Positions 17,178 through 25,242 of a stretch of DNA of 46,118 bases are shown in pieces. The notes under the pieces were generated by a model. The model worked only from the letters and a program-made list of their open reading frames with translations, was not told the origin of the DNA and searched no databases. The stretch's first letter is position 1; every line of letters begins with the position of its first letter. The translations under genes and the position numbers were made by a program. Source of the DNA: an uncultured Fimbriimonas sp. Lineage in GTDB: Bacteria; Armatimonadota; Fimbriimonadia; Fimbriimonadales; Fimbriimonadaceae. Where the stretch lies: contig CAMFIS010000008.1 of NCBI GenBank assembly GCA_945952345.1, forward strand, positions 1-46,118. Direction: 5' to 3'.

Positions 17178-18332
17178 GTGAATCGTTGGAAGGCGCTTCT
17201 GATCTTGCCGACATTGGGCGCGATCGGCACAATTGGCCTCTTTGGCCGAGCGTATTACCGCGAATACAAGACCTTGCACCTCCGCTTGTCAAGGCACGAT
17301 CTGCTACGAAACCCAAACCGGCCCGTGCTTTCCGGTCCTTACCTGGAACTCGGCAACTCTGACGAACTCAAGGTCACTTGCGACGATCTGGGCGAGGCGA
17401 TCCAGCCTCAGATGTCGGAAAGCGGCGACCTGCTCTACCTTCACATCGAACACGAAAAGACAAGGAACAAGAAAGGCGTCGCGAGGGCGAGCACCGAATT
17501 TCGACTCCGCCACGTCGACGGCACAACTCAGTCCTTTCCGCATGCAACTCGCGTTATCATGACTCCAGGTGGCAAGGTGTACGCCATCTATCCCACCAGC
17601 AATGGCTATCGGGTCGAGCAGAATGGCCGTCAAATCGTCGACGACAAGAGTCACCTGGGATATGACTTCTTGGAAACTTCGATTCCTGGCGACGACGGCT
17701 TGATCCTTTCGAGCGAGGACCGGTCATTTGGCCGGATCGCCTATGGCCCTGTAAAGACCTGGGTCACGATGCCGAACGAAACGGTCATCGGTGGGTGGCA
17801 GTCATCATCCACGCTCGGGACTTACGGGGTTGTAAGTTCGCAAAACCTCGGCCGGTATCTGTTTCCGCAAAACGAATTGGCCCACTTCGTCGAAGGCAAG
17901 CTCGCGTTCATGGGCCTGCCAGATTGGTGCGCGAATCCGTTTTTGGTCATGTGCCGGGACCGGATGTACCTAAACCCGGATGACATCTTGGTTGATAGCC
18001 GAGTGTACGAACTTCACGATGGCGTCTTCACGTGCCTTCCCTGCCCACCCAAGTCGCACAGCGTCGATTTGGTTTGTGGGAACTCCAAACGCGAATTCAT
18101 CGTCCGGGCCAACGAGACCAGTTCCGATGGGAAATCGATCGTGGCTACCGATTATTTCGTTCGCGGCAACAAGTGTTACGACCTCAAGTCTTTGCTTGCT
18201 CAAGTCAACCTGCGTCCTTCGCCATCGGCTCTCGGCGTGCTCACATCCGAGTCCCGGTTCATGGCCGAAAATACGTCGTTTGCGATCCTGCTGAATGCGC
18301 ACTTGTATTTGGTCAAGGTCGCCGCACGCTAG
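17178..18332 (+). CDS. membrane-anchored protein of unknown function, paralogue B of a tandem pair
   Basis: A 384-residue product starting at GTG 17178 (AGGA 4 nt upstream), 6 nt after paralogue A, so the two are co-transcribed. The N-terminal anchor is at about residues 5-24 (LLILPTLGAIGTIGLFG). The extracytoplasmic part shares the blocks listed for paralogue A, including GYDFLETS versus GFDFLKAT. The repeated strand-turn pattern suggests a beta-rich fold, possibly a propeller; that is inference. Function unknown. Confidence 0.75.
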   Translation: MNRWKALLILPTLGAIGTIGLFGRAYYREYKTLHLRLSRHDLLRNPNRPVLSGPYLELGNSDELKVTCDDLGEAIQPQMSESGDLLYLHIEHEKTRNKKGVARASTEFRLRHVDGTTQSFPHATRVIMTPGGKVYAIYPTSNGYRVEQNGRQIVDDKSHLGYDFLETSIPGDDGLILSSEDRSFGRIAYGPVKTWVTMPNETVIGGWQSSSTLGTYGVVSSQNLGRYLFPQNELAHFVEGKLAFMGLPDWCANPFLVMCRDRMYLNPDDILVDSRVYELHDGVFTCLPCPPKSHSVDLVCGNSKREFIVRANETSSDGKSIVATDYFVRGNKCYDLKSLLAQVNLRPSPSALGVLTSESRFMAENTSFAILLNAHLYLVKVAAR

Positions 18333-18333
18333 G

Positions 18334-18339
18334 TATCCT
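18334..18339 (+). promoter_or_regulatory. -10 box TATCCT of the second FmdB-like gene
   Basis: TATCCT ends 7 nt before the GTG at 18347; there is no Shine-Dalgarno at a usable distance. Confidence 0.35.
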
Positions 18340-18346
18340 CTTCCCC

Positions 18347-18676
18347 GTGCCGATCTTCGAGTTTCGGTGTAAAGCTTGCGGTAAGAAATTCTCCACTTTG
18401 GTCGGAATGGTCGCCGGAGCCGACACCACTGCCTGCCCGCACTGCAATAGCGCAGACACCGAAAAACTCGTTAGTCGGGTCGCAAAGTTTCGCTCCGAAG
18501 ACGCGAGAATCGACGAAATGGCGGATCGACTTGATATGATGGATGAACCGGAATCGGGATCGGAGCTCAGGAGCATTGTCCGCGAACTCGGAAAAGCCGC
18601 CGACGACGATGCCAGCGAAGAACTCGAGGCAATGTTCGAGTCCGATATGGAAGGCACAGGAGACACCGAAGATTGA
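18347..18676 (+). CDS. FmdB-type zinc-ribbon protein with an acidic tail
   Basis: The GTG at 18347 gives a 109-residue protein starting MPIFEFRCKACGKKFS with zinc cysteines at 8, 11, 30 and 33 (CKAC, CPHC). The frame extends upstream, but only over the previous gene. After the zinc ribbon comes a highly acidic, helical tail (EDARIDEMADRLDMMDEPES, then many Asp/Glu). The 3' end overlaps the tdk start (TTGA), so translation is probably coupled. Confidence 0.82.
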   Translation: MPIFEFRCKACGKKFSTLVGMVAGADTTACPHCNSADTEKLVSRVAKFRSEDARIDEMADRLDMMDEPESGSELRSIVRELGKAADDDASEELEAMFESDMEGTGDTED

Positions 18677-19254
18677 AGACCCTTGGAAAACTGACCGTGG
18701 TGTGCGGAAGCATGTATGCCGGGAAGAGCGAAGAGCTCATTCGTCTGGCGCGCCGCAGCCTGTATGCCAAGAAGCGAGTGCAAGTCTTCAAGCCAAGCAT
18801 CGATGATCGCTATCACCAGACCATGGTTGTCTCGCACATGGGCGTTCAGCACGAAGCCGAGACGGCCAAGAATGTGGCTGAACTCCAAATCAAGGTGAAG
18901 AAAGACACGCAGGTTCTTCTTATCGAGGAAGTTCAGTTCTTCGACGAGAAGATTGTGGATTTCTGCGTCGCGATGGCCGATCGTGGGGTTGATGTGATTT
19001 GTGCGGGTCTCGATCAAGATTTCCGGCGGCAACCGTTTGGCCCGATGCCAAAGCTCTTGGCCGCTGCCGACGAGGTCATCAAGCTTCGGGCGATCTGTAT
19101 GAAGTGCGGCGCTCCGGCTTCACACACGTACCGAATGGTGGACGGCAAACCCGCCCACTGGGACGACCCCATCGTGCTGATCGGGGCAACTGAAAGCTAT
19201 GAGGCGCGATGCCGAAATTGCTTCGAAATCCGAAAGGGGCGAAAGAAGAGTTAG
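18673..19254 (+). CDS. tdk: thymidine kinase
   Basis: A 193-residue type II thymidine kinase, which phosphorylates thymidine in nucleotide salvage. The P-loop GSMYAGKS is at residues 12-19. The Walker-B-like region is VLLIEEVQFFDE, the lid region is LDQDFRRQPFGP, and a zinc site is formed by CMKC and CRNC. The start is TTG at 18673, overlapping the previous stop, with AGGAG 10 nt upstream. The 3' end overlaps the convergent gene by 4 bp. Confidence 0.95.
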   Translation: MKTLGKLTVVCGSMYAGKSEELIRLARRSLYAKKRVQVFKPSIDDRYHQTMVVSHMGVQHEAETAKNVAELQIKVKKDTQVLLIEEVQFFDEKIVDFCVAMADRGVDVICAGLDQDFRRQPFGPMPKLLAAADEVIKLRAICMKCGAPASHTYRMVDGKPAHWDDPIVLIGATESYEARCRNCFEIRKGRKKS

Positions 19255-19934
19255 TCGGCGACGCGAGTCATCTTCAGCTCAATCTTCTTCATCGAAGCTT
19301 CACCGATCTTCGGATTGTCCAACGTAACTTCCAGCTTCTGGAGCGAGAAATCGCTCACTCGGACAAAGATCGTTCCGTCCGATTCACCGGACGTATCCTT
19401 CTTCGAGAGCTTGCCCTTAATGCTTAATTTGAGGCAATCCTGATCGCCGACTTTCTCGATCCCTTCCAGTTTGCAATGCAGCGTTCCGGCGTCGATTTCT
19501 TTATCCCAGCTTTCGCCGACCTTGACTGCGTGGTCGGGTTCTTCCGAGATCAAGTCGCTCATGAGATTTGAGACCGGATCGTCCTCGTCGTCGCCCTCTT
19601 TCTTGACTTCTTTGCCGTCTTTGTCGTACTTGTGTACGACCGGATCGGTTTTTTCGACGGCAGACTCTTGGCCGTTGACCTTCATCGTGCCTTCGAGAGT
19701 TGTCTCTTCCATCTCGTACGCGCCGTCTTCAGCCACGCTCACCACCTTGTAGCGATCTTTGGATTTGAGTTGAATCTCGGACATGTCGTCCACGATCGTC
19801 ATTTCGGACTCGTATGTCTCCACCGCGTCCTTCTTGTACACCTGTTTGAGGGTGTAGGTGTCGTCCGCTCGAAACCCGGCCAGGCTGAGCACTGCGATGG
19901 AAAGCGGGAGCAGACGAGAGAGTTTCATGTTCAT
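19251..19934 (-). CDS. secreted protein, member 1 of three tandem paralogues
   Basis: A 227-residue product with a signal peptide (cleavage near LAGFRA-DD). The mature part starts YTLKQVYKKDAVETYES, contains HAVKVGESWDKEI, and ends with a beta-rich half (KLEGIEKVGDQDCLKLSIKG). These blocks recur in the next two genes upstream. A clustered Asp/Glu/Lys stretch (EVKKEGDDEDD) lies in the middle. The family resembles DUF6263-like secreted proteins, from memory only. Function unknown. Confidence 0.75.
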   Translation of the reverse strand: MNMKLSRLLPLSIAVLSLAGFRADDTYTLKQVYKKDAVETYESEMTIVDDMSEIQLKSKDRYKVVSVAEDGAYEMEETTLEGTMKVNGQESAVEKTDPVVHKYDKDGKEVKKEGDDEDDPVSNLMSDLISEEPDHAVKVGESWDKEIDAGTLHCKLEGIEKVGDQDCLKLSIKGKLSKKDTSGESDGTIFVRVSDFSLQKLEVTLDNPKIGEASMKKIELKMTRVAD

Positions 19935-19984
19935 AGTATTGTTCGACTTTGTTTCGAATCTCAGAGCACTCGAGAATATTGAGG

Positions 19985-20647
19985 CTATTCCTTCAGGAAT
20001 TCCGATCGCTCAAGGTAGTGAACCACTGGAACGTCGGGCAAGACGACGTCGTCGGCATTGATCTCGCGATACATCACTTGACCGTCCTTGGTTCGGAACC
20101 ACTCGTCTACCTTAAAGGTACCGGTGACGCCATTCGTGAAAGTTCCCTTGCGGGTGACCTGAATGCACTCCTCACCGTTGAACTTCTTGATCTGCCCGGC
20201 TGTAACTTTGTATTCGGTATTCGCGGTCTTGTCGTTCCAGGTTTCGCCAACCACGACGGTATGATCCTTCAGCTTCATGTGAACCTCCTGCATGAAGAAG
20301 GCGAGCGGATCCGACTGTAAAGTTGCCTTGTCTTCCTCTTCGTCGAAGCGTTGACCAAAGGAGTTTTGCCGATATCCAAGCACTTCACCCTTGGCGGACT
20401 CTTTCTCGCCGCCATTCACCTGTCGAGTGCCGTCCGTGTACGTCTCTTCGATGTCTTGAATGCCGTGGCTGTTTACTTCGACGCACTTGTGTTCGGCGGT
20501 CACGTCCCAAATGGTCTTCTTGTCGCCGATCTGGAAGCTGATCAGCGTTTTCAGCTTGTAGGACTCCCCTTCCTTGAGAGCCCGCGATATCGGAATCTCA
20601 CTCAAGACGGGGCTGAGCATGGCTAAGGCAAGCAAGATTCGAATCAC
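19985..20647 (-). CDS. secreted protein, member 2 of three tandem paralogues
   Basis: A 220-residue product with a signal peptide (MIRILLALAMLSPVLS), starting at GTG 20647. Shared features with its neighbours are the opening EGESYKLKTLISFQIG, the central HTVVVGETWNDKT and the GQIKKFNGEECIQVTRKG block. It is the most diverged of the three. A TAAGAT box lies 8 nt before the GTG and no Shine-Dalgarno is seen. The hairpin at 20699-20723 separates it from member 3, so it probably has its own promoter. Confidence 0.75.
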   Translation of the reverse strand: MIRILLALAMLSPVLSEIPISRALKEGESYKLKTLISFQIGDKKTIWDVTAEHKCVEVNSHGIQDIEETYTDGTRQVNGGEKESAKGEVLGYRQNSFGQRFDEEEDKATLQSDPLAFFMQEVHMKLKDHTVVVGETWNDKTANTEYKVTAGQIKKFNGEECIQVTRKGTFTNGVTGTFKVDEWFRTKDGQVMYREINADDVVLPDVPVVHYLERSEFLKE

Positions 20648-20698
20648 GACTAATAATCTTAACCGTGCTCGGCGAAATTAGTTCACGGATAAGCAAAG

Positions 20699-20723
20699 AA
20701 GGGAGGCGAATTTCGCCTCCCTT
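20699..20723 (-). terminator. terminator after member 3 of the secreted paralogues
   Basis: A 12-bp perfect stem (AAGGGAGGCGAA at 20699-20710 with 20712-20723) has a 1-nt centre. On the minus strand it is followed by CTTTGC. It lies 24 nt after the stop at 20747. Confidence 0.7.
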
Positions 20724-20746
20724 ATCATCGATTAAGTTCGGAGAAC

Positions 20747-21445
20747 TTACTTAACTCGCTCGGTGGTCATCGAGCCGGACAGAGCGACCGGAGCCGCTGG
20801 AACCGGAACGTTGGTCCACTTGGAAACGGACTTGATGAGACCGCAATCTGCCTTAGAAATCCAAACGGTTCCTTCGGAGCTTGCCGGCGTATCGCCTTCG
20901 GTTTCGGCCGTCTTGAATTCGATCTTGAAAGCATCGTCGCCGTCGATCTTCTCTTCGCCAACAATCTTGTAAGTCGACTTTACGCCAACTGCTTTCGTGT
21001 CCTTGTTCGCCGCAATCGTTCGATCCCAGGTCGAGCCGACCTTAACCGCATCGGTCGGAGGAATGAACGACATCAGGTTCTGCATTCGGTAGGTCTTTTC
21101 GTCGATATTGTCACCGCGGATCTCTTTGATCTCGCCGTTTGGCTTCAACACGATCACCATCGCAGGCTGACCCTCGATCGGAATCTCGGTGCCTTGAACA
21201 ACGGCTTTACCTTCGATGACGCCGTCTTCGGTGGTTACCGTGCCGTCTTCGGCGATCTCTTTCACCTTGCTTTGATTGAGCATGGTCACGCTGACTTCCG
21301 TACCTTGGAGGTCGAACGTACCCTTCATTCTCATCTTGGTGACACTGTCTTTCTTAAAAACGTATTTGAGTACAACACCATCGACCGCGTAGGCTGTGGC
21401 CGCCGTGAGCAGAAGCGCGATACCCGTGAATTTGAGAGCTTTCAT
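20747..21445 (-). CDS. secreted protein, member 3 of three tandem paralogues
   Basis: A 232-residue product with a clear signal peptide (ALLLTAATAYA-VDG). AAGGGA lies about 5 nt before the ATG. The mature part starts VLKYVFKKDSVTKMRMKG and contains DAVKVGSTWDRTI, YKIVGEEKIDGDDAFKIEFK and GTVWISKADCGLIKSVSKW. This is the most regular member of the three-gene family and carries its own terminator. Confidence 0.8.
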   Translation of the reverse strand: MKALKFTGIALLLTAATAYAVDGVVLKYVFKKDSVTKMRMKGTFDLQGTEVSVTMLNQSKVKEIAEDGTVTTEDGVIEGKAVVQGTEIPIEGQPAMVIVLKPNGEIKEIRGDNIDEKTYRMQNLMSFIPPTDAVKVGSTWDRTIAANKDTKAVGVKSTYKIVGEEKIDGDDAFKIEFKTAETEGDTPASSEGTVWISKADCGLIKSVSKWTNVPVPAAPVALSGSMTTERVK

Positions 21446-21544
21446 CTTTTCCCTTTTCGTCTGTTAGGACGATTGTAATTGCTATCAAGTACGAGCAAAT
21501 CCCATTCGGGTTGCGCCCATACTGAAAAATAGGTCTTCTTGATT

Positions 21545-21769
21545 ATGGAATCAACCGGCAAGCTTTTGATGGTTTTAGGCATCATTCTCTTTGCGGTGGG
21601 ACTCCTGTTAACATTTTCGGGTCGGCTTCCTTTTCGCATCGGAAGATTGCCCGGTGATATTGTCTACGAACGAAATGGCCTCGGTATTTACATTCCCATC
21701 ACAACTATGATCCTGGCCTCGATCATTTTAACGTTCATCGGCTGGCTCGTTTCGAGGTTTCAGCGTTGA
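21545..21769 (+). CDS. DUF2905 family membrane protein
   Basis: A 74-residue protein with two transmembrane segments and the central motif GRLPFRIGRLPGDIVYE, diagnostic of DUF2905. The function of the family is unknown; it often lies near queA, ruv or HAD-type genes. The ATG at 21545 is preferred over the TTG at 21539. The stop overlaps the TTG of the HAD gene (TTGA), so it heads a coupled plus-strand operon that includes queA. Confidence 0.88.
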   Translation: MESTGKLLMVLGIILFAVGLLLTFSGRLPFRIGRLPGDIVYERNGLGIYIPITTMILASIILTFIGWLVSRFQR

Positions 21770-22470
21770 CGCCCAAGCTCGTCACGTTCGATTGTGCCAA
21801 TACGTTGTTGTGGACGGATTGGCAGCCTCACACCTTCGCTGTTCGTTGCGGAACAATGGCCGGGCTGATTCTGCCTGACAATGCCGGCGATATCTATTTG
21901 AAACTTTTGATGCCGAAGATGCCCGAGTTTTGGCGGGTCAACCAAATGCGCTCGTTTGAAGCGTGGCGTTCTTTTTGGGTGGCCCAAGTCCAGGATTGGC
22001 TGAATGCGATGGAGTTATCGCGGGACAATGCGCTCGATCTTCACCTCATTGGCGAACGAGAATTGTTCGAATTGCCATCATCGACCTTCCGCCGGTTCGA
22101 CGACGTCATTCCCGTTCTCGAAGGCCTTCGGTTGAAAGGGACCAAACTGGCCATCCTCTCAAATTGGGATCACTCATTGCATCGATGCGCTCAGGCGCAT
22201 GGGCTCACACCCTACTTCGACGCGATATTTGCCTCGCTGGAAGAAGGTGTTGAAAAGCCAAATCCTGGCTTCTTCCAAGTTGCGCTTAATCATTTCGGGG
22301 TTTCACCGGGCGAGGTTTTTCACGTCGGCGATGATCCGATCGACGATTTGCAAGGAGCGCAGGACATGGGAATTCCGGTGGCATTGATCGACCGCGCGGC
22401 CGCCCAGCCAGATAAGCCCGTGATCTCATCGCTCACTCAGCTTGAGGAGGCTTTCTCCTGGTACGACTGA
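21766..22470 (+). CDS. HAD superfamily hydrolase
   Basis: A 234-residue HAD subfamily IA-type protein. Motif I is FDCANTLLW: the nucleophile Asp is present, but the second Asp of DxD is Ala, as in haloacid-dehalogenase or REG-2-like members. Motif II is LAILSNWD, motif III has the lysine in EKPNPGFFQ, and motif IV is VGDDPIDDLQGA. Substrate unknown. The start is TTG 21766, overlapping the DUF2905 stop, with GAGG about 9 nt upstream. The 3' end contains the ribosome binding site of queA. Confidence 0.88.
   Translation: MTPKLVTFDCANTLLWTDWQPHTFAVRCGTMAGLILPDNAGDIYLKLLMPKMPEFWRVNQMRSFEAWRSFWVAQVQDWLNAMELSRDNALDLHLIGERELFELPSSTFRRFDDVIPVLEGLRLKGTKLAILSNWDHSLHRCAQAHGLTPYFDAIFASLEEGVEKPNPGFFQVALNHFGVSPGEVFHVGDDPIDDLQGAQDMGIPVALIDRAAAQPDKPVISSLTQLEEAFSWYD
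22444..22450 (+). promoter_or_regulatory. Shine-Dalgarno GAGGAGG deciding the queA start
   Basis: GAGGAGG lies inside the end of the HAD gene, 7 nt before the CTG at 22458. No ATG, GTG or TTG exists in the queA frame between the in-frame stop at 22443 and TTG 22518. Confidence 0.7.
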
Positions 22471-23483
22471 GCGATTTCGACTACGACCTTCCTGAAGAGC
22501 TCATCGCCCAGACTCCGTTGCCGGACCGGGCCGCGTCTCGCCTTCTCCACCTCGAACCCGCGACCGGCGCAATTCATCACCGATCTTTTCGCGATGTTGT
22601 CGACATCTTGGAGTCCGGCGATGTTCTGATCCTCAACAACACACGCGTCAACTCCTGGCGGCTGATCGGACAAAAGTCGACCGGCGGAGTGGTCGAAGCG
22701 CTGGTGTTGAAAGACCTTGGCGGCGGAGATTACGAATGTCTCCTCAAACCAGCTAAACGACTAAAACCAGGAACAGTCTTTATGGTTGGCGAAGGACTGA
22801 TGGGAACGGTACAGCCTGGCGGCGACGAGGCCATCCGGATTGTGCACTTCACCACAACAGGGCCGGATCTCGCCCAAGCGCTTTCGAATGCTGGGCACAT
22901 GCCCCTTCCGCCATATATCACGGAAACGCTTGACGACCCTGAACGGTACCAAACCGTGTTTTCGCACACGCCCGGAAGCGCTGCCGCACCCACCGCAGGC
23001 CTCCACTTTACAGAAGAAATCCTTCAAGAATTAGGCAAAAAAGGTATACAAATCGGATACGTTACATTACATGTTGGGATCGACACATTTCGTCCAATTC
23101 AGGTCGATGATGTGTCCCATCATAAAATGCATGGCGAAATGTGTGAGATAAACCCAGAGACCGCCGTTCTCATCAATAAGGCCAAAGGCCGAGTGATTGC
23201 TGTGGGTACCACTGCGGTGCGTACGCTCGAATCGTTCGCCGATGGTTTGGGGAAGGTCACGTCGGGGGTTATGGAGTCAAGGATGTTTATTACACCTGGG
23301 TATCAATTTCAGGTTGTGGATGGGATGTTCACCAACTTCCATTTTCCCAAGACGACCATGCTGCTCATGATCAGCGCTTTGGCAACTCAAGAACGAATCT
23401 TGGAGGCCTATCGCAGCGCGATCGAACACCGCTACCGATTCCTCAGTTTCGGAGATTCGATGCTCCTTCTCAACTCAAAATAA
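22458..23483 (+). CDS. queA: S-adenosylmethionine:tRNA ribosyltransferase-isomerase, apparent CTG start
   Basis: QueA transfers and isomerises the ribosyl group of SAM to build epoxyqueuosine in tRNA. The conserved N-terminus (LSDFDYDLPEELIAQTPLPD) is encoded upstream of the first standard start (TTG 22518). That TTG would remove about 20 conserved residues. CTG 22458 follows GAGGAGG at 7 nt and yields 341 residues starting (M)VRLSDFDYDLP, matching the family length; CTG 22467 is the alternative. Other motifs: VLILNNTRVNSWRL, SAAPTAGLHFT, HHKMHGEMCEI and FITPGYQF. It overlaps the HAD gene by 13 nt. Confidence 0.88.
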   Translation: MVRLSDFDYDLPEELIAQTPLPDRAASRLLHLEPATGAIHHRSFRDVVDILESGDVLILNNTRVNSWRLIGQKSTGGVVEALVLKDLGGGDYECLLKPAKRLKPGTVFMVGEGLMGTVQPGGDEAIRIVHFTTTGPDLAQALSNAGHMPLPPYITETLDDPERYQTVFSHTPGSAAAPTAGLHFTEEILQELGKKGIQIGYVTLHVGIDTFRPIQVDDVSHHKMHGEMCEINPETAVLINKAKGRVIAVGTTAVRTLESFADGLGKVTSGVMESRMFITPGYQFQVVDGMFTNFHFPKTTMLLMISALATQERILEAYRSAIEHRYRFLSFGDSMLLLNSK

Positions 23484-23512
23484 CTCGGACTAACACACGA
23501 TAGGGAACCAGA

Positions 23513-24034
23513 ATGAAGAAAACATTTGATCCTCTTCAATACATTGAAAGTGCCTTTCTCGATCATTCGAAGGAATCGAATGAGAAGGACCTTCCCAGCA
23601 TTAAGAAGTACGTAGCGGGTCAAGTGAAGCTGCCGCGAGGCAAGTTCCGTAAGACGGAAATGAGTGCGCCCCGTCCCCGTCGAAAGGCCAACGTGGTCGT
23701 TTCGAACGCCGTCGATCCTGACCTGCAATTCATCTGGAAAAAGATTCCCAACAGCGTCACGTTCCTCGCTTCGTTGTACGACGATGGAGTGACCTCCAAC
23801 TACTATCGTGGCGAATTCAAAGAAACGCGGCAAGAACTTATCAAGCGTTTGCTCGATCCCCAGCTCACCCTTGAGGAAGTCAGCCGACTCCTGGGCGTAT
23901 GCCCAACGACGGTCCGCCGATACACCAACCGTGGCTGGCTGACCCACCATCGCACTGCCGGTGGTCAGCGAAGGTTTCTGCTCAGCGACCTCGTGACGTT
24001 TGTCGAGACCCACGGTCGGTTCCCAGAAGGATAG
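23513..24034 (+). CDS. DNA-binding protein with MerR-like helix-turn-helix
   Basis: A 173-residue protein. The C-terminal third (about 120-168) is a MerR/excisionase-type winged HTH: LTLEEVSRLLGVCPTTVRRY, then NRGWLTHHRTAGGQRRFLLSDL. The N-terminal part is basic and Pro-rich (KLPRGKFRKTEMSAPRPRRK) with no recognised domain. AGGGA lies 6 nt before the ATG. It lies between queA and a glycosyltransferase, 29 nt after queA. Probably a transcription regulator; target unknown. Confidence 0.85.
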   Translation: MKKTFDPLQYIESAFLDHSKESNEKDLPSIKKYVAGQVKLPRGKFRKTEMSAPRPRRKANVVVSNAVDPDLQFIWKKIPNSVTFLASLYDDGVTSNYYRGEFKETRQELIKRLLDPQLTLEEVSRLLGVCPTTVRRYTNRGWLTHHRTAGGQRRFLLSDLVTFVETHGRFPEG

Positions 24035-24054
24035 CGTAGACTAATGCGAGAGTC

Positions 24055-25242
24055 TTGAAACCTCTCCGCATTGCCATGTTCTCTGACAGTGTATTGCCAA
24101 TGCGCAATGGCGTCAGCATCAGCATCGATCTGCTCGTTCAAGAACTCCGCAACAAGGGGCACCAGGTGTATATGTTCGCCCCACGCTTTCCGGGCTACAC
24201 GGAGAGCGACCCCAACACCATTCGATTCCGCGCCATCGAGACGCCGTGGGCCAAAGGGCACCCGATCGCTTATCCGCCGTACTGGAGAAAGCTACGACGA
24301 TTTCGCCAAAACCACTTCGATATCATCCATACCCACACACCCTTCATTGTTGGATTCGTTGGCATGCGGTGGGCCGAATCGCACGAGATTCCCCTGGTCT
24401 CGACTTACCACACCCTTTACGACCGGTATACGCACTACATGTCGGCACTGCCTCGTCGCTATCTTCGCTTTCGTGTGGCCAAGCACACCAACTTCTATTA
24501 CAACAGCGCGAACGAGGTGATCACCCCGAGCGAGGTTGCCAAGCGTTGGCTTCTGCGTCATGGCGTCGAGAGCCCCATTACCGTCATTCCCACAGGAACT
24601 CCCAGGCCCCAAATGATTCCTCGTGCTGAGGCTCGCCAAATGTTGGGCATTTCGCTCGACCAACGCGTGTTACTTTACGTGGGACGACTCGCGAAGGAAA
24701 AAAACATGGAGACGCTGCTGGAGACCGCCAAGCTGGTGACCGAGCAAGACCCTCGCGCCCGAATGTGGATCGTGGGCGATGGCCCCCACCGCGAGGAATG
24801 CCTCGCGGTCTCTTCTCGGTTGGGGATTGGGGACAAAGTGCGCTTCGTTGGCTCGGTACCTCGTCAGGAAGTCGACAAGTATTATGCGGCGGCCGACCTG
24901 TTTACGTTCGCCAGCGTGACCGAAACTCAAGGATTGGTGCTGAGCGAAGCCATGCAATATGGGATTCCCGCGGTTGCCGTCGATGGCGGCGGGGCGAGCG
25001 AGTCGATCGTCGAGGGCGAAAACGGGTTTGCGACGAAGAACGATCCGGTCGAGATGGCCGAAACTATCGTCGACGTCCTCGCCAACGAGGCACTTTACGA
25101 ACAACTTTGCCGAGGCGCAGAAAAAACGGCGAGGCAAAATACGCCCGAAGCCATGTGCGACCGAGTGCTGGAGGTCTATCGACGGGCCATCGACGGAGGA
25201 GAAATTTCGCTTGTATCCCAGACAAGAAGCTACGCAAACTAA
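24055..25242 (+). CDS. glycosyltransferase family 4 (GT-B), diacylglycerol/phosphatidylinositol glycosyltransferase-like
   Basis: A 395-residue GT-B enzyme. The N-terminal domain starts RIAMFSDSVLPMRNGVSISI and contains DIIHTHTPFIVG and STYHTLYDRYTHY. The C-terminal nucleotide-sugar domain has YVGRLAKEKNMETLL, IVGDGPHREE and the EX7E-type SVTETQGLVLSEAM. This set matches retaining GT4 enzymes that glycosylate membrane lipids. The start is TTG 24055; a TAGACT box ends 12 nt upstream. The 3' end overlaps the next gene by 32 nt and supplies its ribosome binding site. Confidence 0.9.
   Translation: MKPLRIAMFSDSVLPMRNGVSISIDLLVQELRNKGHQVYMFAPRFPGYTESDPNTIRFRAIETPWAKGHPIAYPPYWRKLRRFRQNHFDIIHTHTPFIVGFVGMRWAESHEIPLVSTYHTLYDRYTHYMSALPRRYLRFRVAKHTNFYYNSANEVITPSEVAKRWLLRHGVESPITVIPTGTPRPQMIPRAEARQMLGISLDQRVLLYVGRLAKEKNMETLLETAKLVTEQDPRARMWIVGDGPHREECLAVSSRLGIGDKVRFVGSVPRQEVDKYYAAADLFTFASVTETQGLVLSEAMQYGIPAVAVDGGGASESIVEGENGFATKNDPVEMAETIVDVLANEALYEQLCRGAEKTARQNTPEAMCDRVLEVYRRAIDGGEISLVSQTRSYAN
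25195..25201 (+). promoter_or_regulatory. Shine-Dalgarno GGAGGAG deciding the start of the presenilin-like gene
   Basis: GGAGGAG sits inside the glycosyltransferase gene, 9 nt before the TTG at 25211. This supports translational coupling and that start codon. Confidence 0.75.

Noticed and set aside
18032-18346. Longer N-terminus for the second FmdB-like protein
   Set aside because: It overlaps the previous gene, while GTG 18347 gives the standard MP-x-F-E-F/Y start of the family.
24959-25210. Longer N-terminus for the presenilin-like protein from ATG 24959
   Set aside because: This part lies inside the glycosyltransferase gene and encodes a basic low-complexity sequence; TTG 25211 has a strong Shine-Dalgarno.
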